64,000 nt of DNA from Sesamum alatum (lineage: Eukaryota > Streptophyta > Magnoliopsida > Lamiales > Pedaliaceae): the NCBI GenBank assembly GCA_034509735.1, contig JACGWO010000011.1, forward strand, positions 21,498,979 through 21,562,978, given 5' to 3'. Numbering within the stretch: position 1 is the stretch's first letter; each line of letters opens with the position of its first letter. The translations under genes were made by a program, and so were the position numbers. The notes under the pieces were generated by a model. That model had not been told where the DNA came from. It made no database searches and saw nothing but the letters and a program-made list of their open reading frames with translations. Positions 11,449-23,861 of the stretch are shown in pieces.

Positions 11449-14400
11449 ATGGGTTCAGTCTGGAAAATGTTGAGAATCAGCGGTTTGGTTTTCACAGTCT
11501 TGTTCTTCTGGGTGGTTTGTTCTTCAGTTAGAGCTGATGTTTCCTATGATGATAAAGCGTTTGTCATTAATGGGAAAAGGAGGATTCTTGTTTCTGGTTC
11601 TATTCACTATCCAAGAAGCACTCCTGAGGTAGCAATTTTGATTTTTTTGTCATTTTTTCTTTTGTTTTTTGCCCCTTTAGATTTCTATATAGGAAAAATG
11701 CAAGCAACCCTTTTGATACGGTGTACGTGCAAAAAGACCCGCCTATTAAAAAAAGACAGTAAAATGAAGCAATTTAGCACTTTAGACAGGGAGGTGAAGG
11801 ACAGGGGTAAATTGCTATTTGTTTTTCATATAGTGTAATTTGCTTATTTGCAATATCATAGGGTAAATTATATTAAAACCTTTTTGTGTAATGGTATGGA
11901 TATTTGCTATTGTTTCATTCACTAATTTGTTGGGTACAGATGTGGCCTGATCTCATACAAAAGGCTAAAGATGGAGGGTTAGATGTTATACAGACTTATG
12001 TGTTTTGGAATGGGCATGAGCCTTCTCCTGGAAAAGTAATACATTAAAGCTTAGTCTATTGTTCTTGTTGGTTATGCAAAAGGGAATGGGCATTTACTGA
12101 TTCAAGAAATCAATCTTTTCTTTTTTTCTGTGTAGTATAATTTTGAAGGGCGTTTCGATCTTGTTAAGTTCATCAAGCTGGCACACGAGGCCGGGCTCTA
12201 TGTTCACCTCCGAATCGGGCCTTACGTCTGCGCAGAGTGGAACTTTGGGTGATGCTAACATTCATACAGTTGATTAAGTTCAAATGTTACTTGAAATCTT
12301 GAGTAGCAAATGCTTCTTGATCACTGACTCTGTTTTAATCCTCTGTTCTGATTCAGGGGATTCCCTGTTTGGCTAAAATATGTACCAGGAATAGAATTCA
12401 GAACAGACAATCAGCCTTTCAAGGTTCAAAAACTGTTGGTAGTTTATTGACCATGTGAACTTATTACACTTGTGTTGCTTTTCTTAACTTTGCTGTTCAA
12501 ATTGTGAAGGTGGCTATGCAAAGATTTGTTGGGAAAATTGTGAACATGATGAAGTCAGAAAGCTTGTTTGAGCCTCAGGGAGGGCCAATTATCATGTCAC
12601 AGGTCCAATAAAGTGTGCTTTACTTGTGATTTCTTTCTGTTTCATCCATAAGTTTTGGTAATTTTCGTTTGGGTTATTAAGCCGTCTTTTCCTTAAGTTT
12701 AGTGTAATTACACGTTTGTTCTTGTCTAACAAATAGATCTTCTCGTTAGTCAAAATTCACTAAATTTGCTGATACTAACAAAAAGGTTGAATGAAAATCC
12801 GTATTTTCCCCCTGACTGACTTATTACTGACGTATTGCATGTCAAATAAATCTTTTCTGACCAAAATGCCCTTTACATGTTTGACCTGTAATAAGTCAAT
12901 CGGGAATAAACAAAAATGTCCATTCGACTTTTTTGCTAGTATCAACAAATTTGGTGAATTTTGACTAAATCTATTTATTAGACAGAATCAAGGATCCTGA
13001 ATGTAACTTCCCAAACTACAGGAGGGGTCTACGTGTAATTATACCAAAGCTCATCGTAATTCTCCCTTTTTGTTGTTATCAAATTTGGGGTTGTGGGGAT
13101 ACTTGCAGATAGAAAATGAGTATGGACCAGTAGAGTGGGAACTTGGAAGTGCTGGTAAAGCTTATAGTGCATGGGCAGCAAAAATGGCTGTGGGGCAGGA
13201 AACTGGTGTTCCATGGATAATGTGCAAACAAGACACTGCCCCTGACCCCATTGTAAGAAATTCCTATTGTTACAATGTCTTTTCTTCCTTCATTATTTCT
13301 TTTGTCCTCCCTTGTTTAAGACGTGGGGTCGGGTAGGTAAGCGGGAGTCTTCACATTCTAAATTTACATGTAAAAGTTCACCGCGTTAGTAAGTATTTAG
13401 ATGAAATTGCTCTTTGCTGTGTATTTTTTTAATATAAATTAGTAATTTGTGGTACACTGTATGTGTGTGCAATTGCTATAATATTATTTAAAATAAAATA
13501 TTTATAAAATATTTATTATTTAATAAAGTATATATAAAATAATAAATTAATATTACATTTATAAGAAAGTGGTGATGAAAAAGATGAATGGAAATTTAAA
13601 AACAAAAAACAACTAGTAAAAGATAATGGGGGAGTGGGGAGTTAGATGAGTAAGTAAAAGAATAAATTAAATATAAAAAAAATAGACCAAAAAAGGGAGA
13701 GACACCAAAAAGGTGCTCTCTCTTAATCAATGTTTTCAGAATCGGATCGGGGATCGAACCGGTCAAGTTATTGGGTTACTGGGTCATTGGTTCGACCGGT
13801 CGGACCGGATTAATAAAACCGGTTGACCCGAACTTTATTATATATATGTAATATATCAATACATTATATATCAATATATTAAATAAAAATAATTTATAAC
13901 AATATTTTATAAAATCGGTACAATTTATAAATAAATACAATCTATAATAATTTAACAATAAAAAATCAACAAACCTCTTGAAGGAAACAAATTAAATAAA
14001 GATTCAAACTAACAAGAATTTAAAATTTAAACCCCCCAAATATATTATATATTAATTGATAAAATAAATAAAATTTATAACGAAATTTTAACAATTGTTG
14101 TCTTCATATATTTTTTTAACCAAAAAGTCCCAAAAAGATTGAAAAAATATGGAGAAAAGGAGAAAGAAATAGACGTAGAAAAATTGGTTTATTTCCTCTC
14201 CCACATTGAAAAACAATAAGCAAAGCTTGGGCACTTTATCATAATTTAAGCACTTTTTCATATCCCACATTGAAAAAAGACAAGGCAAGCTCGAGCAATT
14301 GAACCTATAAATATGTCTCTCCCACATTGAAAAAATATAGGCAAAGCTTGAGCATTTCCACATAGTTTAAGCACTTTCTCATGTCCCACATTAAAAAAAA

Positions 14401-17400
14401 ACAAGGTAAGCTCAAACAATTGAGCTTATAAATATGTGATATTTTGTCTGAATAATTGTCCATGAAACACTTGCCAATATATTTTTTTCGGCATTTGTTT
14501 TTTCTCTTTGATGTATTTCACTATATTATTTTTTAGTGAAATATATGTTTGATTAGTGAAATATTAAATCAAAGTTTTTTTTTTAGAAAAAAAAAATCGG
14601 GTTGATCGGCTACCGGGCGAACTAGTTTTGGCCAGTTTTGACTGGGTTTGACCAGTTTGCACCGGGTTTGACCGATGCGATTTTTACCCCATGAATTGGA
14701 CCGGACCCTTGGCCAGTTCCCGGTCGGACTGGTCGAACTGGCCGGTCCGGTCCGAGTTTGAAAACATGGCTCTTAGTATCTAGTATTGATAGATATAGTA
14801 CAGATATAGATTATGTCTATGAGAAAAATTTGCAGTTTATATTCAATTAATTAAAAGAATAATGTTCTATTTGTAATATAGAAAAAATAATTAATAATTT
14901 AAAGGATTCAAGAATATTAGCTAGCAGTTAAAATCAAAGAAACAGATCAATATAATACGCAAAGAGAATATTAAGGCTTAAAAAGAATATTTTCTGATTA
15001 TTTGAACTGAAATGTAATTTTTGGGAAAAATGCAAGCGACCCCTTCTGATAATAGAAATGAGCAAATTACTTTCCTTTGAAAATTAAATGACAATTTACC
15101 ACCCTATGTTTTTTAAAACAGGTAATTACTTTTGTAATTTTCACACTTTACAATATTTCTTGTCAACTTCTTGGAGGTGATAGGAACAAAGTACTGTGAC
15201 CTTCTTCTTGAGTTGGTTACTGAATGTTGAGTTATGAATGCTAATAATCATAAGAACAAAGGACACAAGAATTTAACGAGTTTCGGCAATGTGCCTACGT
15301 CTTCGGGAGCGGTGACGGTTGTATTATTTTATTCTACAGCTGAGTTAATTCCATTGTTTCACTCGTGTAGATAGATACCTGCAATGGTTTCTACTGTGAA
15401 GGCTTCCATCCAAACAAACCCTATAATCCCAAAATGTGGACTGAAGCCTGGAGTGGCTGGTCAGTTACTGAAATATATTTCTATTGCTGTTTCAATTCTG
15501 TCCAAGATTTCCTTGTTTGATCATATTTCCTTCAGGTATACACAATTTGGTGGCCCTGTTCCTCAAAGACCTGCAGAAGACTTGGCTTTTTCAGTAGCTA
15601 GATTTGTCCAGAACAATGGCTCATTCTTCAATTATTACATGGTAAGAATGTTGTGATTTTGGAAGAATCAGGTGAAGAATTCCAAAATTTCAATTTTGTA
15701 TAGGTTTTCATGTGAAATGAGAATATGTTTGGATTAGTTGATGAGGTTGTGTTCTATATGAACTGTGATGTCAAATCAATATATTTCCGATGAGAATACG
15801 TACAAACAAATGGGTTTTCACTTTAATTACTGTTTGACAAAATGAAAACTGGAAATGAAAACACAAGCAAACTTACATGATCGTTTGCTCATTGTGCTTG
15901 GCTTCAGTACCATGGAGGAACGAATTTTGGTCGAAATGCAGCTGGTCTTTTTGTTGCCACAAGCTATGATTATGATGCTCCTATAGATGAATATGGTAAT
16001 TATGTGTAATATCAGATGTTTTCCTTGCTCAGCTTAAGCTCTAGAACTTATCTGTTCATTTTATTTTGCTGATGTTTTTCATTTGTAAATGATCTAATAT
16101 GAAATAGGACTTCTGAATGAGCCAAAATGGAGTCACTTGAGAGACTTACACAAAGCAATTAAGCAATCCGAACCAGCTTTAGTATCGTCGTATCCCACTG
16201 TCACATGGCCTGGAAAGAATCAGGAGGTAAATCAGAGTTTATGTTCATCCAACTATGCATATAAATACTTACTTCAGCTCGTCATCCCATCCTCAGGTTC
16301 ATGTCTTCAGATCAAAATCTGGGGCTTGTGCTGCGTTTCTTTCCAACTATGACCGTACATATTCTACTAAGCTGACCTTCAGAAATGTGCAGTACGATCT
16401 GCCCCCTTGGTCGATCAGCATTCTGCCTGACTGCAAGACTGAAGTTTACAACACTGCAAGAGTAAGGACACTGGTTCTTCAATGAGTTTTCTTATGTTTT
16501 ACCTACTGTGAAATCGACCATGTAGACGTAAATGAATTACATTACATGCATGGATGTTAATATTCGATATCTATTTCCCTGCAGATTAGCTCCAGAAGCT
16601 CCCAGGCAAAGATGGTACCTATAAGTAGTGATCTAAGTTGGCAATCATACAATGAAGAGACTCCTTCTGCCGATGACAGTGACACACTAGCAACAGACGG
16701 CTTGTGGGAGCAAATAAACATTACCAGAGACTCCTCTGATTATTTATGGTACCTAACAGAGTGAGTCTTTCAGTGATACTAACAGACAACATCGATCTTT
16801 ACTGGTTATTGTAAGCTTATGTCACTCTTATACAAGTTCTGTTACCCTTTACAGAGTTGATATAGCTTCTGATGAAGGATTTCTGAAGAGTGGACAGTGG
16901 CCCCTTCTCACAGTTATGTCGGCCGGCCATGCCTTGCATGTTTTTATCAATGGCCTGTTATCAGGTGACTTAGCACTCTGTATCTTATAATCATACACAT
17001 CTTTTTCATGCTCGATATATGAATATACTTCCTATGTGCTACTGGTGTGGTGGTAGGAACTGTGTATGGGAGCCTGGATAGTACGAAAGTAACATACGGT
17101 GGCAATGTAAATCTAAGAGCTGGAATTAACAAAATATCTTTACTTAGTGTTGCTGTGGGTCTACCGGTTGGTTCAACCTTCTTCTCCTGTCTTTCATTCA
17201 GATTGATGATCCTTACTGGTTTATATAGTTCACATTTGTTTTACTAAATCAATCACAGAATGCTGGTATGCACTACGAGAGGTGGAATACGGGAGTTCTT
17301 GGTCCCGTCTCTTTGCAGGGTCTCAATGAGGGGACGAGAGACTTGACAAAGCAGAGATGGTCTTACAAGGTTTGTGCCATTCTATCAATGCAGCTTCCTT

Positions 17401-18236
17401 CTGTGTTCTCCAGATAATGCCTCAATATAAGAAGTCATTGACAGTATACACCTTTAGAAAAGACTTGATTAATGGTTATACAAGCTATGCAAGAGTTATC
17501 GGCACCAGTAATCGTATAGTCATGAAATTCAGGCAAAGAATGTATTGCAAAGTAATGATCAATGAGACTAACATGAGACAGAAGTTGAGAGTGACATTTT
17601 TTTTTATTCTACATGGATAGGCTGGTCTGAAAGGCGAATCACTCAGCCTTGACACTGTCAGTGGAAGTTCTTCAGTCGAATGGGTAGAGGGATCGGTCTT
17701 GGCTCAAAAGCAACCTCTAACGTGGTATAAGGTAAAGCGGACCTTAACATTAATGATGAACTTCAACTAGATGTTAACGTAATACACCTAATACATTTTT
17801 CTAATATGACATCTGTTGTTGTCTTTGCAGACGACATTTGATGCACCAGAAGGAAGTGACCCATTGGCTATAGATATGATCAGCATGGGGAAGGGTGAAA
17901 TATGGATAAACGGCCAAAGCATAGGCAGACACTGGCCGGGATATATAGCAAAAGGCAGCTGTGGTGAGTGTAATTATGCTGGCACATTTAGTGAGAAGAA
18001 ATGCCAAAGAGGTTGCGGTCAGCCCTCTCAGAGATGGTAAAATGCATATCCATGCTCTAGTTCGCATCATTATATGACTTTGATGACCAAATCTTACAAA
18101 ATCTTCGTATAAAACTGGAAACATCAGGTACCATCTTCCGCGTTCATGGCTGAAATCAAGTGGGAATCTGTTGGTTGTATTCGAAGAATGGGGTGGTGAC
18201 CCAACTCAAATCTCTTTGGTTAAGAGAACAGCATAA
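11449..18236 (+). CDS. BGAL: beta-galactosidase, glycoside hydrolase family 35 (18 exons)
   Basis: This secreted enzyme removes terminal beta-galactosyl residues from cell-wall polysaccharides and glycoproteins. My model joins 11449-11628, 11940-12035, 12136-12248, 12357-12423, 12510-12602, 13109-13252, 15371-15459, 15536-15641, 15908-15995, 16108-16226, 16297-16461, 16585-16760, 16855-16964, 17057-17166, 17259-17369, 17621-17731, 17831-18036 and 18128-18236; every intron is GT-AG and phases agree, giving 730 aa. Residues 1-29 or so form a signal peptide (hydrophobic core [11 protein letters not shown]). The GH35 signature [14 protein letters not shown] is at 176-189, with E187 the expected acid/base; WTEAWSGW puts the nucleophile at E256. 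YHGGTNFGR and a C-terminal galactose-binding-like region ([14 protein letters not shown]) are intact. The protein stops without a SUEL lectin domain, like the roughly 725-aa plant isoforms. Introns 1, 5 and 6 hold transposon sequence, yet no exon is damaged. The subfamily member is not assigned. Confidence 0.95.
11685..11885. repeat. MITE-like sequence in intron 1 of the beta-galactosidase gene
   Basis: Motifs GGAAAAATGCAAGCAACCC and AGGGTAAATTATATTAAAACC bracket AGGGGTAAATTGCTATTTG, similar in style to the long-TIR elements at 9977-11038 and 53905-55097. Only part of an inverted structure can be made out, so it may be a fragment. Confidence 0.4.
12671..13066. mobile_element. foldback MITE in intron 5 of the beta-galactosidase gene
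   Basis: The left arm GGGTTATTAAGCCG...AGTGTAATTACACG pairs with the right arm ending CGTGTAATTATACC...CGTAATTCTCCC. The flanks TTTTCGTTT and TTTTTGTTG match at 7 of 9. Its interior is related to the 9014-9718 and 46086-46783 elements. It lies wholly between exons 5 and 6. Confidence 0.6.
13395..13719. repeat. dispersed AT-rich repeat in intron 6, split by a hAT-type insertion
   Basis: The sequence from TAATTTGTGGTACACTGTATG to AGGTGCTCTCTCTTAAT resembles both tandem units at 56225-56815 (AAAATATTTATAAAATATTT, AGACCAAAAAAGGGAGAGAC). Its tail (TAGTACAGATATAGA) resumes after 14778, so the hAT-type element was inserted into it. Confidence 0.65.
13728..14770. mobile_element. non-autonomous hAT-type element in intron 6 of the beta-galactosidase gene
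   Basis: The left end CAATGTTTTCAGAATCGGATCG and the inverted right end CCATGTTTTCAAACTCGGACCG match, followed by long inverted ACCGG/GACCGG-rich arms. The flanks CTCTTAAT (13720-13727) and CTCTTAGT (14771-14778) match at 7 of 8, the hAT duplication length. Inside are three or four imperfect repeats of TCCCACATTGAAAAA spaced about 60 bases apart (14200-14395), and no transposase. The intron still has intact GT and AG ends. Confidence 0.75.
15005..15355. repeat. transposon remnants at the 3' end of intron 6
   Basis: At 15018-15135, GGGAAAAATGCAAGCGACCCC and CAATTTACCACCCTATGTTTT look like one arm of the long-TIR Mutator-type family without its partner. At 15265-15330, TTTAACGAGTTTCGGCAATG and GCCTACGTCTTCGGGAGC resemble a stretch common in plant LTRs. 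Both are fragments; assignment is by pattern only. Confidence 0.35.
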
Positions 18237-18867
18237 CAAAGTATGAGGATAATATAGTTCATAACAAGCCCAAGATATCTTATCTTGATCAAGTGAAGAT
18301 ACCTGAATGGAGGATTTCACTTCAAAAACTTCTCGTCAAGCTTTCGATATTTGAAGTTCCAGAAGCCCACTGATTGCTTTGGGGGATGATAAATTGTAAA
18401 GTTATATCATTCTCCAGCCTGCAAATGTAGATAATGCACTTGAAAACAAGGTTTCTGTACCGTGCACTCATAGATGGCATGTCAACCTATTGGTTCGAGA
18501 CAGATAGCTGTGTAGGATTCAGTTGAACTCAAATGTAATGAAGCTACTTACTAAAGTACATATGTCAATGAATGCCAGGTTTATTGGAGTATCCTTCTAG
18601 ATGGAAAACATATTGTGAGCTTGAATTATCTAATGCAACAGATTGGCATTAACACTAATAGAGAGAAATAGATTGGCATTAACACTAACTCGATCCCTTA
18701 ATTGTAACTTTCTTATCTAGATTCATACATGGGATGTCTTGCATCTATACACACAGATCAGAATCTATTGAAGCTGGCAATCACCTCTGCAAAGTAGCAG
18801 TCAGAACAAGTTACATCACAGCACTTTGAAAAACAAAGCACGTCTTTCTGCTCAGACAAGGAAGCTG
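18237..18867. other. convergent intergenic region between two genes
   Basis: This is the shared 3' flank of the beta-galactosidase gene (+) and the unknown gene (-). It must hold both 3' UTRs and polyadenylation signals, but no single signal stands out. A short direct duplication AGATTGGCATTAACACTAA occurs at about 18641 and 18670. Confidence 0.5.
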
Positions 18868-21800
18868 TTATACATTCAAAGCATCACATACATAATCCAG
18901 ATCCTTGTTATTTTGAAAGACATCTTTCCCTTGATGTCTCCACCTGATTACTCTAGTGAGAAGATCTCTTTGCATCTGGAGGTCATCTCCATCAAATTTA
19001 ACTTGAAGTAACCTTTTGATACACTTCAATAAATAATTGCCACTCTTCAGTTTCAGTTGGCAGACAAAATTCAGTCCTTCCTCTTCAGTTTCAAACATAG
19101 AACGAGAAATCCTTTCAGTTACATCAGTTATATCAAAGACGGTTTTACATACTGCAATAGCCTCAGCTTTCGTGTAGCATTCAATCCATGTCACTGAGTC
19201 CTGTTGCAAATCATATTTCCATCTTTTTAGGCTCAGTCCAGAATTTTGTTTATCTGAAAACTTCTGGACAGTCCCAGTAGCAGCATAGTGCAAAAGCAGA
19301 GCACATCCTGCTGCATTCAGGTGATTAGCATACACAAGCAAGATGCCTAACGGAATCCTCCTTAACAACATGTTTTGACTAATGCTGAATTCTTTGGTAT
19401 TGGAAGTCGTAAGGTGTACTCTTTCTCCAAAAAGCTTAATGTACATGTCTCTAAATTCCTTGAGCCAAAGCCAAACTGTCCAACCATCCAGCTCAGGGGA
19501 AGGTATTCCATCCTTATCATGTAATTTAAGCCTACTAGTTTCCTTCATGTGAACTCTTTTTATGTCATTACATTCACTTAAGCTGGAGCACTTCCGAGTC
19601 CATAATTCTGAAACTTTAACTAGATGATCAACCATGAGATAATGATCAGATTCGCTGATGGGGTTTAAAATCCATGCAATAACATTTGCTGCTGCTGTGG
19701 AAGGAGATACTTCTGTATCATGCATTAGATAACGCTTGACTGACCCAGGGATGGATTCAAAATGGAAATTATCGATAGGACTGTTATCACAAAAGAGCAA
19801 CATCGATGCAAAAGAGAACCAACCAGGGAAGTTCATCACCATAGCCCTGTAAGAGACACTATAAAAATTAATATTCCAAAAATAAACAAACTTCAGCTCA
19901 AATGATATCGTTATTATGGGATGGACAAGAACATACCACATAGACTTGTGATCTACTATATTGATCTTTGTTGCAGGTTTCTTCAAAGATGTGACTGAAT
20001 GACCTCCAGTGTGAGAAAGTGCACCACTTATTTTGTTAATCAAATTCTGAAAATATTCTTCAGACATAGGTCCAGCCAAAATTCTCAATAAATGATGCTC
20101 CTGGGGAAAATATGCATGAGAAAATGGGAGCTTTGACCCAACTTCCATGGATATGCCCCACCACATTGGTCGCGAAATTACATCTAGCACTTGCCCTACA
20201 AACTCAATCTGAAGCTCCATTACAGAAGCCATACCCCTGTTATGTAAAGCCAAGCCTACCAATTGAGTGGAACAGTAATCAGATTTTCTACATTAAGCTA
20301 TAATTTTTAGTGAGCCTTACTACTACAAAAAGAAAGATAAAATAGGATCCTATAAGATACTGGACTCGCCTAGAGATGCTTTATACCAATCTTGTTCCCA
20401 AAGAAAAAGGTTTGGTACTTCCCAGACAATGTCATGTACATTAGGGTTACTAGATTATACCTATTTAGAGAACGGTGTCAGTACAAAAATAGCATAAACT
20501 GAAGCTGATGTTCTGTTGAAATTGACCAGTAAAATTAATTGGAGGATGAATCAGATACAAATATTAAGAAATTCAATATGGAGATGAAACACTTACGTCA
20601 TTAAGAACCAACCATGCAACAAGGCCCTTGTCTCAACGAACATTGATGGTGAAAGTACAAGGCAAATTACTTTGGATCTCCACTCTGTCCTATCATAAAA
20701 TTCCGTATTTAGTGAAAGAAACGGCCTTTTAGTGATTTCTTCCAGAATTTGCAATATGTCTTGCTTCAAAATCATGGGATCTAAGTGCCATAACAACAAC
20801 CTGCAAAGTAATCGTAACAAGCTTGTGAAAATTACTCATCCTTACCATATTGGACAATCAAAATAAACCAAATGAGGGCATATTAAAGTCTTAAAGTACA
20901 TCTATTTGTCAGATTTAAAAGCAGGTTAAAAGTCAACAAGATGCCAAAAATTTGCCAGTCATTGCTTTGAGGAGCCACTTTGAGATACCCTGAGTAAGCC
21001 TTTAATTTACATCCATTTTGCTAAGCTATAAGTATTGGGTGCTTAATACTACTAGGTCCTGTTCCAACGTGCAAAAGGATGAATACACAACCCCTCAAGA
21101 TTCTGATATCCAGAAAAGCAAAAGGTAGAATCAAAACAGGATCTAGGATCCATGAAGGAGAAAAATGAGAGGATATAAAACAGGACGTAATTGAGCCACT
21201 CTCGGAGGTTGCTCACTGAATGCTAATACTTGACCCTAAAGCATTAAGAGATCGTACAGCATGGCATAGCAAAGAGAAATGATCAAGCAGAAAAGGAATC
21301 TGATCTTATTGGCTGGCTATTAAAGGATAACTAACTAAAATAAAGCAATCAGAGTGCATCACTTAAGAAGCAAACTAGGTTGAATGCAATCAGAATCAAA
21401 ATAACCAAAGCATAAGATTCCTATGAGCATGATACTTGAATGGAAGCATGTAAAAGATACTTTAGCAATGACATTTGTTTAGAAGAAAAGGAAACCAGTG
21501 TTGAATGGTAATACATTATGAAAGTACTAATGCACCATACCTTAATGGTACTTCTCCATCCTTAACTTTGAGTTCATCTGGCAAATGACAATGTAAGTTT
21601 GCAAGAGCAGAAGTGCTGGAATCACTAAACTTCCACTCAAGATTAGAAGTTGATCGTATTGGACGCGGAAAGCAGGGTGCAAGCGCTGCCATTCTGATAA
21701 CAGCATACAGAAGCAAAGCACAAAGATCATCTGCAGCACATCACGTAATAAGTTTACTAAATTTCCAGTGTTGGAGTGTAGTGTATATGCATAATCCATA

Positions 21801-22730
21801 GTGAATGTCTTAAGACTTCCCCTGTACATAGTTCAAGCATTTATGTATTTCTTTTGCATGCTCCAAATGCTAATTCATTGACAATGAATATTAATGCAAT
21901 CTAAAACTCAAGAGTGATTGTACAAGCTATGATTTTAAATTTCCATTCCCCTTTTGGTCGTAAGAGATGTTTAGGGGCTTCTTGATTCATACAAATCATG
22001 TGTCTCACAAAATCCTTTGTGTAAGGCATGTTTCTTGTTCAACCAAGCTCCATCTGTGACCAAATTCTTTGAACGCCAAATATAATGTAAGAAATACCCA
22101 AATCATCCGGGCAAAAACCAAGAATTTCAGTTAATTTGAAATTAATCTAACCATAGCATGTAGCATGCAACCAAAGATAGGAGCAGTAAATAAGCACGGA
22201 AAATGCAAGCATCACGAACCTTTACGTCCTTTCAATTTCCCCAAAATACCAGCACACCATTCCATAACATTCGCACAATCACTTTTGGAAATCAATCCGC
22301 CTACCCTCAAAACCTGCTCTTTATTGGTTCGCAACACCTTACACTCAACAGAAGAAGATAAAACAGTAACAATTGTTTTTACTGTGAATTCAATCACCGA
22401 ATCATAGACCTACAAAAAAAATCCAAAACCAAAAACAGTAAAAAAGAAAGCCTAAAACAGGAAAAACTTACAGCATTATTTCATTGACCGATTTATTAGT
22501 GGGATACGGGGGGGGGGGGGGGGTTGGTTAAAGCATACCTGTGGAGCAGTGAAGCACATGAGAGAGAGTGCGGTATCCAGAATGCGAACCCTGGGGGCTT
22601 CACTCAGGTTGAGCGAACGGTTTAGATCAGAGATGGAGAGGTCGACTTCATTTCTGGCCGCCGTATCTTCGGTTTGGAGATTGGATGCTAGTGCCGCGAA
22701 GAGAGAGCTGATCTCTGCAAATCTCGACAT
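18868..22730 (-). CDS. plant protein of unknown function, 684 aa, six exons
   Basis: I do not recognise this gene. Exons on the minus strand are 22539-22730, 22220-22409, 21541-21730, 20597-20800, 19937-20236 and 18868-19846; all introns are GT-AG and phases agree, ending at TAA (18868-18870). The start is the first in-frame ATG (22728-22730), giving MSRFAEISSLFAALASNLQT. The protein looks almost wholly alpha-helical, with Leu-rich helices throughout (for example RLLLWHLDPMILKQDILQI), as in ARM/HEAT-like scaffolds; I see no signal peptide, transmembrane span or catalytic motif. Residues near the end (QRDLLTRVIRWRHQGKDVFQ) are basic. The frame is long and clean, so it is under protein-coding constraint. 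Similarity to DNA-repair scaffolds such as the FIGL1-interacting family crossed my mind but is not supported by a motif. It converges on the beta-galactosidase gene; a foldback MITE lies about 125 bp upstream of its ATG. Confidence 0.88.
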
Positions 22731-22856
22731 TGGATTGTGGAGAGGAGAGAGAGAGAGAGAGAGGTTTTCCCGCCAAAAAAAAAAGAAAGAAAGAAGAAAG
22801 AAAAAAGAAATGACAAAGAAAAAGCAAGCAGGAAGAGGAAGAAGGAAGAAAGAGCC

Positions 22857-23194
22857 AAAATTGCATTTTACATTTCTTAACTTACACCATTCGTAATTTT
22901 GGTCCCATAAATCTACAAATATTGTAATTTTAGTTCCATTGACAAAATTTGTTAAAATTTTAACGGAAGGAGCACGTGCCATAATCAAACATTGCAATTT
23001 CAGTCTCATAAGTCCACAAACGTTGCAATTTTAGTCACATGGACGTGCTCCTTCCATTAAAATTTTAACAAATTTCGTCAATGGAATTAAAATTGCAACG
23101 TTTGTGGACTTATGAGACTAAAATTGCTACGTCAAAAATTAATGGGACCAAAATCACAAACAGTGTAAGTTATGGGACGTAAAATGCAGTTTTT
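22857..23194. mobile_element. near-perfect palindromic MITE upstream of the unknown gene
   Basis: The left arm (AAAATTGCATTTTACAT, ATTTTGGTCCCATAA, TTGTTAAAATTTTAACGG) and the right arm (CCATTAAAATTTTAACAA, ATGGGACCAAAAT, GTAAAATGCAGTTTTT) pair across almost the whole 338 bp, with only a short central loop around 22985-23030. No clean duplication flanks it. It has no ORF. The terminal TTTTGGTCCC motif recalls the Mutator-type elements at 42513-43837 and 50438-56057. Confidence 0.75.
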
Positions 23195-23340
23195 CCAAAA
23201 GAAAGACAAAGACAAAAGAGAGAAAAATAAAATTCACTTTTATTTCCCTTTTTCTTTTGAGTTACTTTGATTTTTCTTTTTTCTTAGGGTTTCTATATAT
23301 TGATCCTGCTTTGCTTTCTTTTTTTTTTTTCTTTTTTTTT

Positions 23341-23833
23341 GGGTAATTACACTTAAATTCCCTCTGAAAATACATAATTATACTTTTCTCCACAAAAATT
23401 TTAAAATTACACTTACACCCCTTTAAAAAAAATTTCATTTACACCTGACCTCCATTCGTTAAAGTATGGACAGAAAATGTTCATGTAAACAAAAATGATC
23501 ACATAAATTTTTAGTTTTATCTTTCATTTATCATTTTCGTATAATAATTTTGTACTTATAAGGAAAAAAATGTAATAATCTTGGCATCACGCCATACACA
23601 TAACATTTATCCTTTTATAAGTACAAAAATATACATGAGAATGTTAAATGATGGAAAAAAAATTAAAATTTATGTAATTATTTTTGTTAACATGAACATT
23701 TTATGTTCAAACTCTAAAGAAGGAGGGTCAGGTGTAAAATTAGAATTTTCGGAAGGGGTGTAAGTGTAATTTCAAAACTTCTTTGGGGGAAGTGTAATTA
23801 TGTATTTTCAGAGAGGGTCTACGTGTAATTAAC
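23341..23833. mobile_element. foldback MITE, about 490 bp
   Basis: The left end GGGTAATTACACTTAAATTCC and the inverted right end GGTTAATTACACGTAGACCC pair; CTGAAAATACATAATTA is exactly inverted in both arms. Pairing also holds in the middle (ATTTTTGTACTTATAAAAGG against its partner). A 14-C run follows at 23833-23846 and hides the right flank, so the duplication cannot be read. Confidence 0.7.
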
Positions 23834-23861
23834 CCCCCCCCCCCCCTTTTTTTAGAATAAT

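Noticed and set aside
18826..19011. Plus-strand ORF overlapping the end of the unknown gene
   Set aside because: It is antisense to a long, splice-consistent exon on the minus strand.
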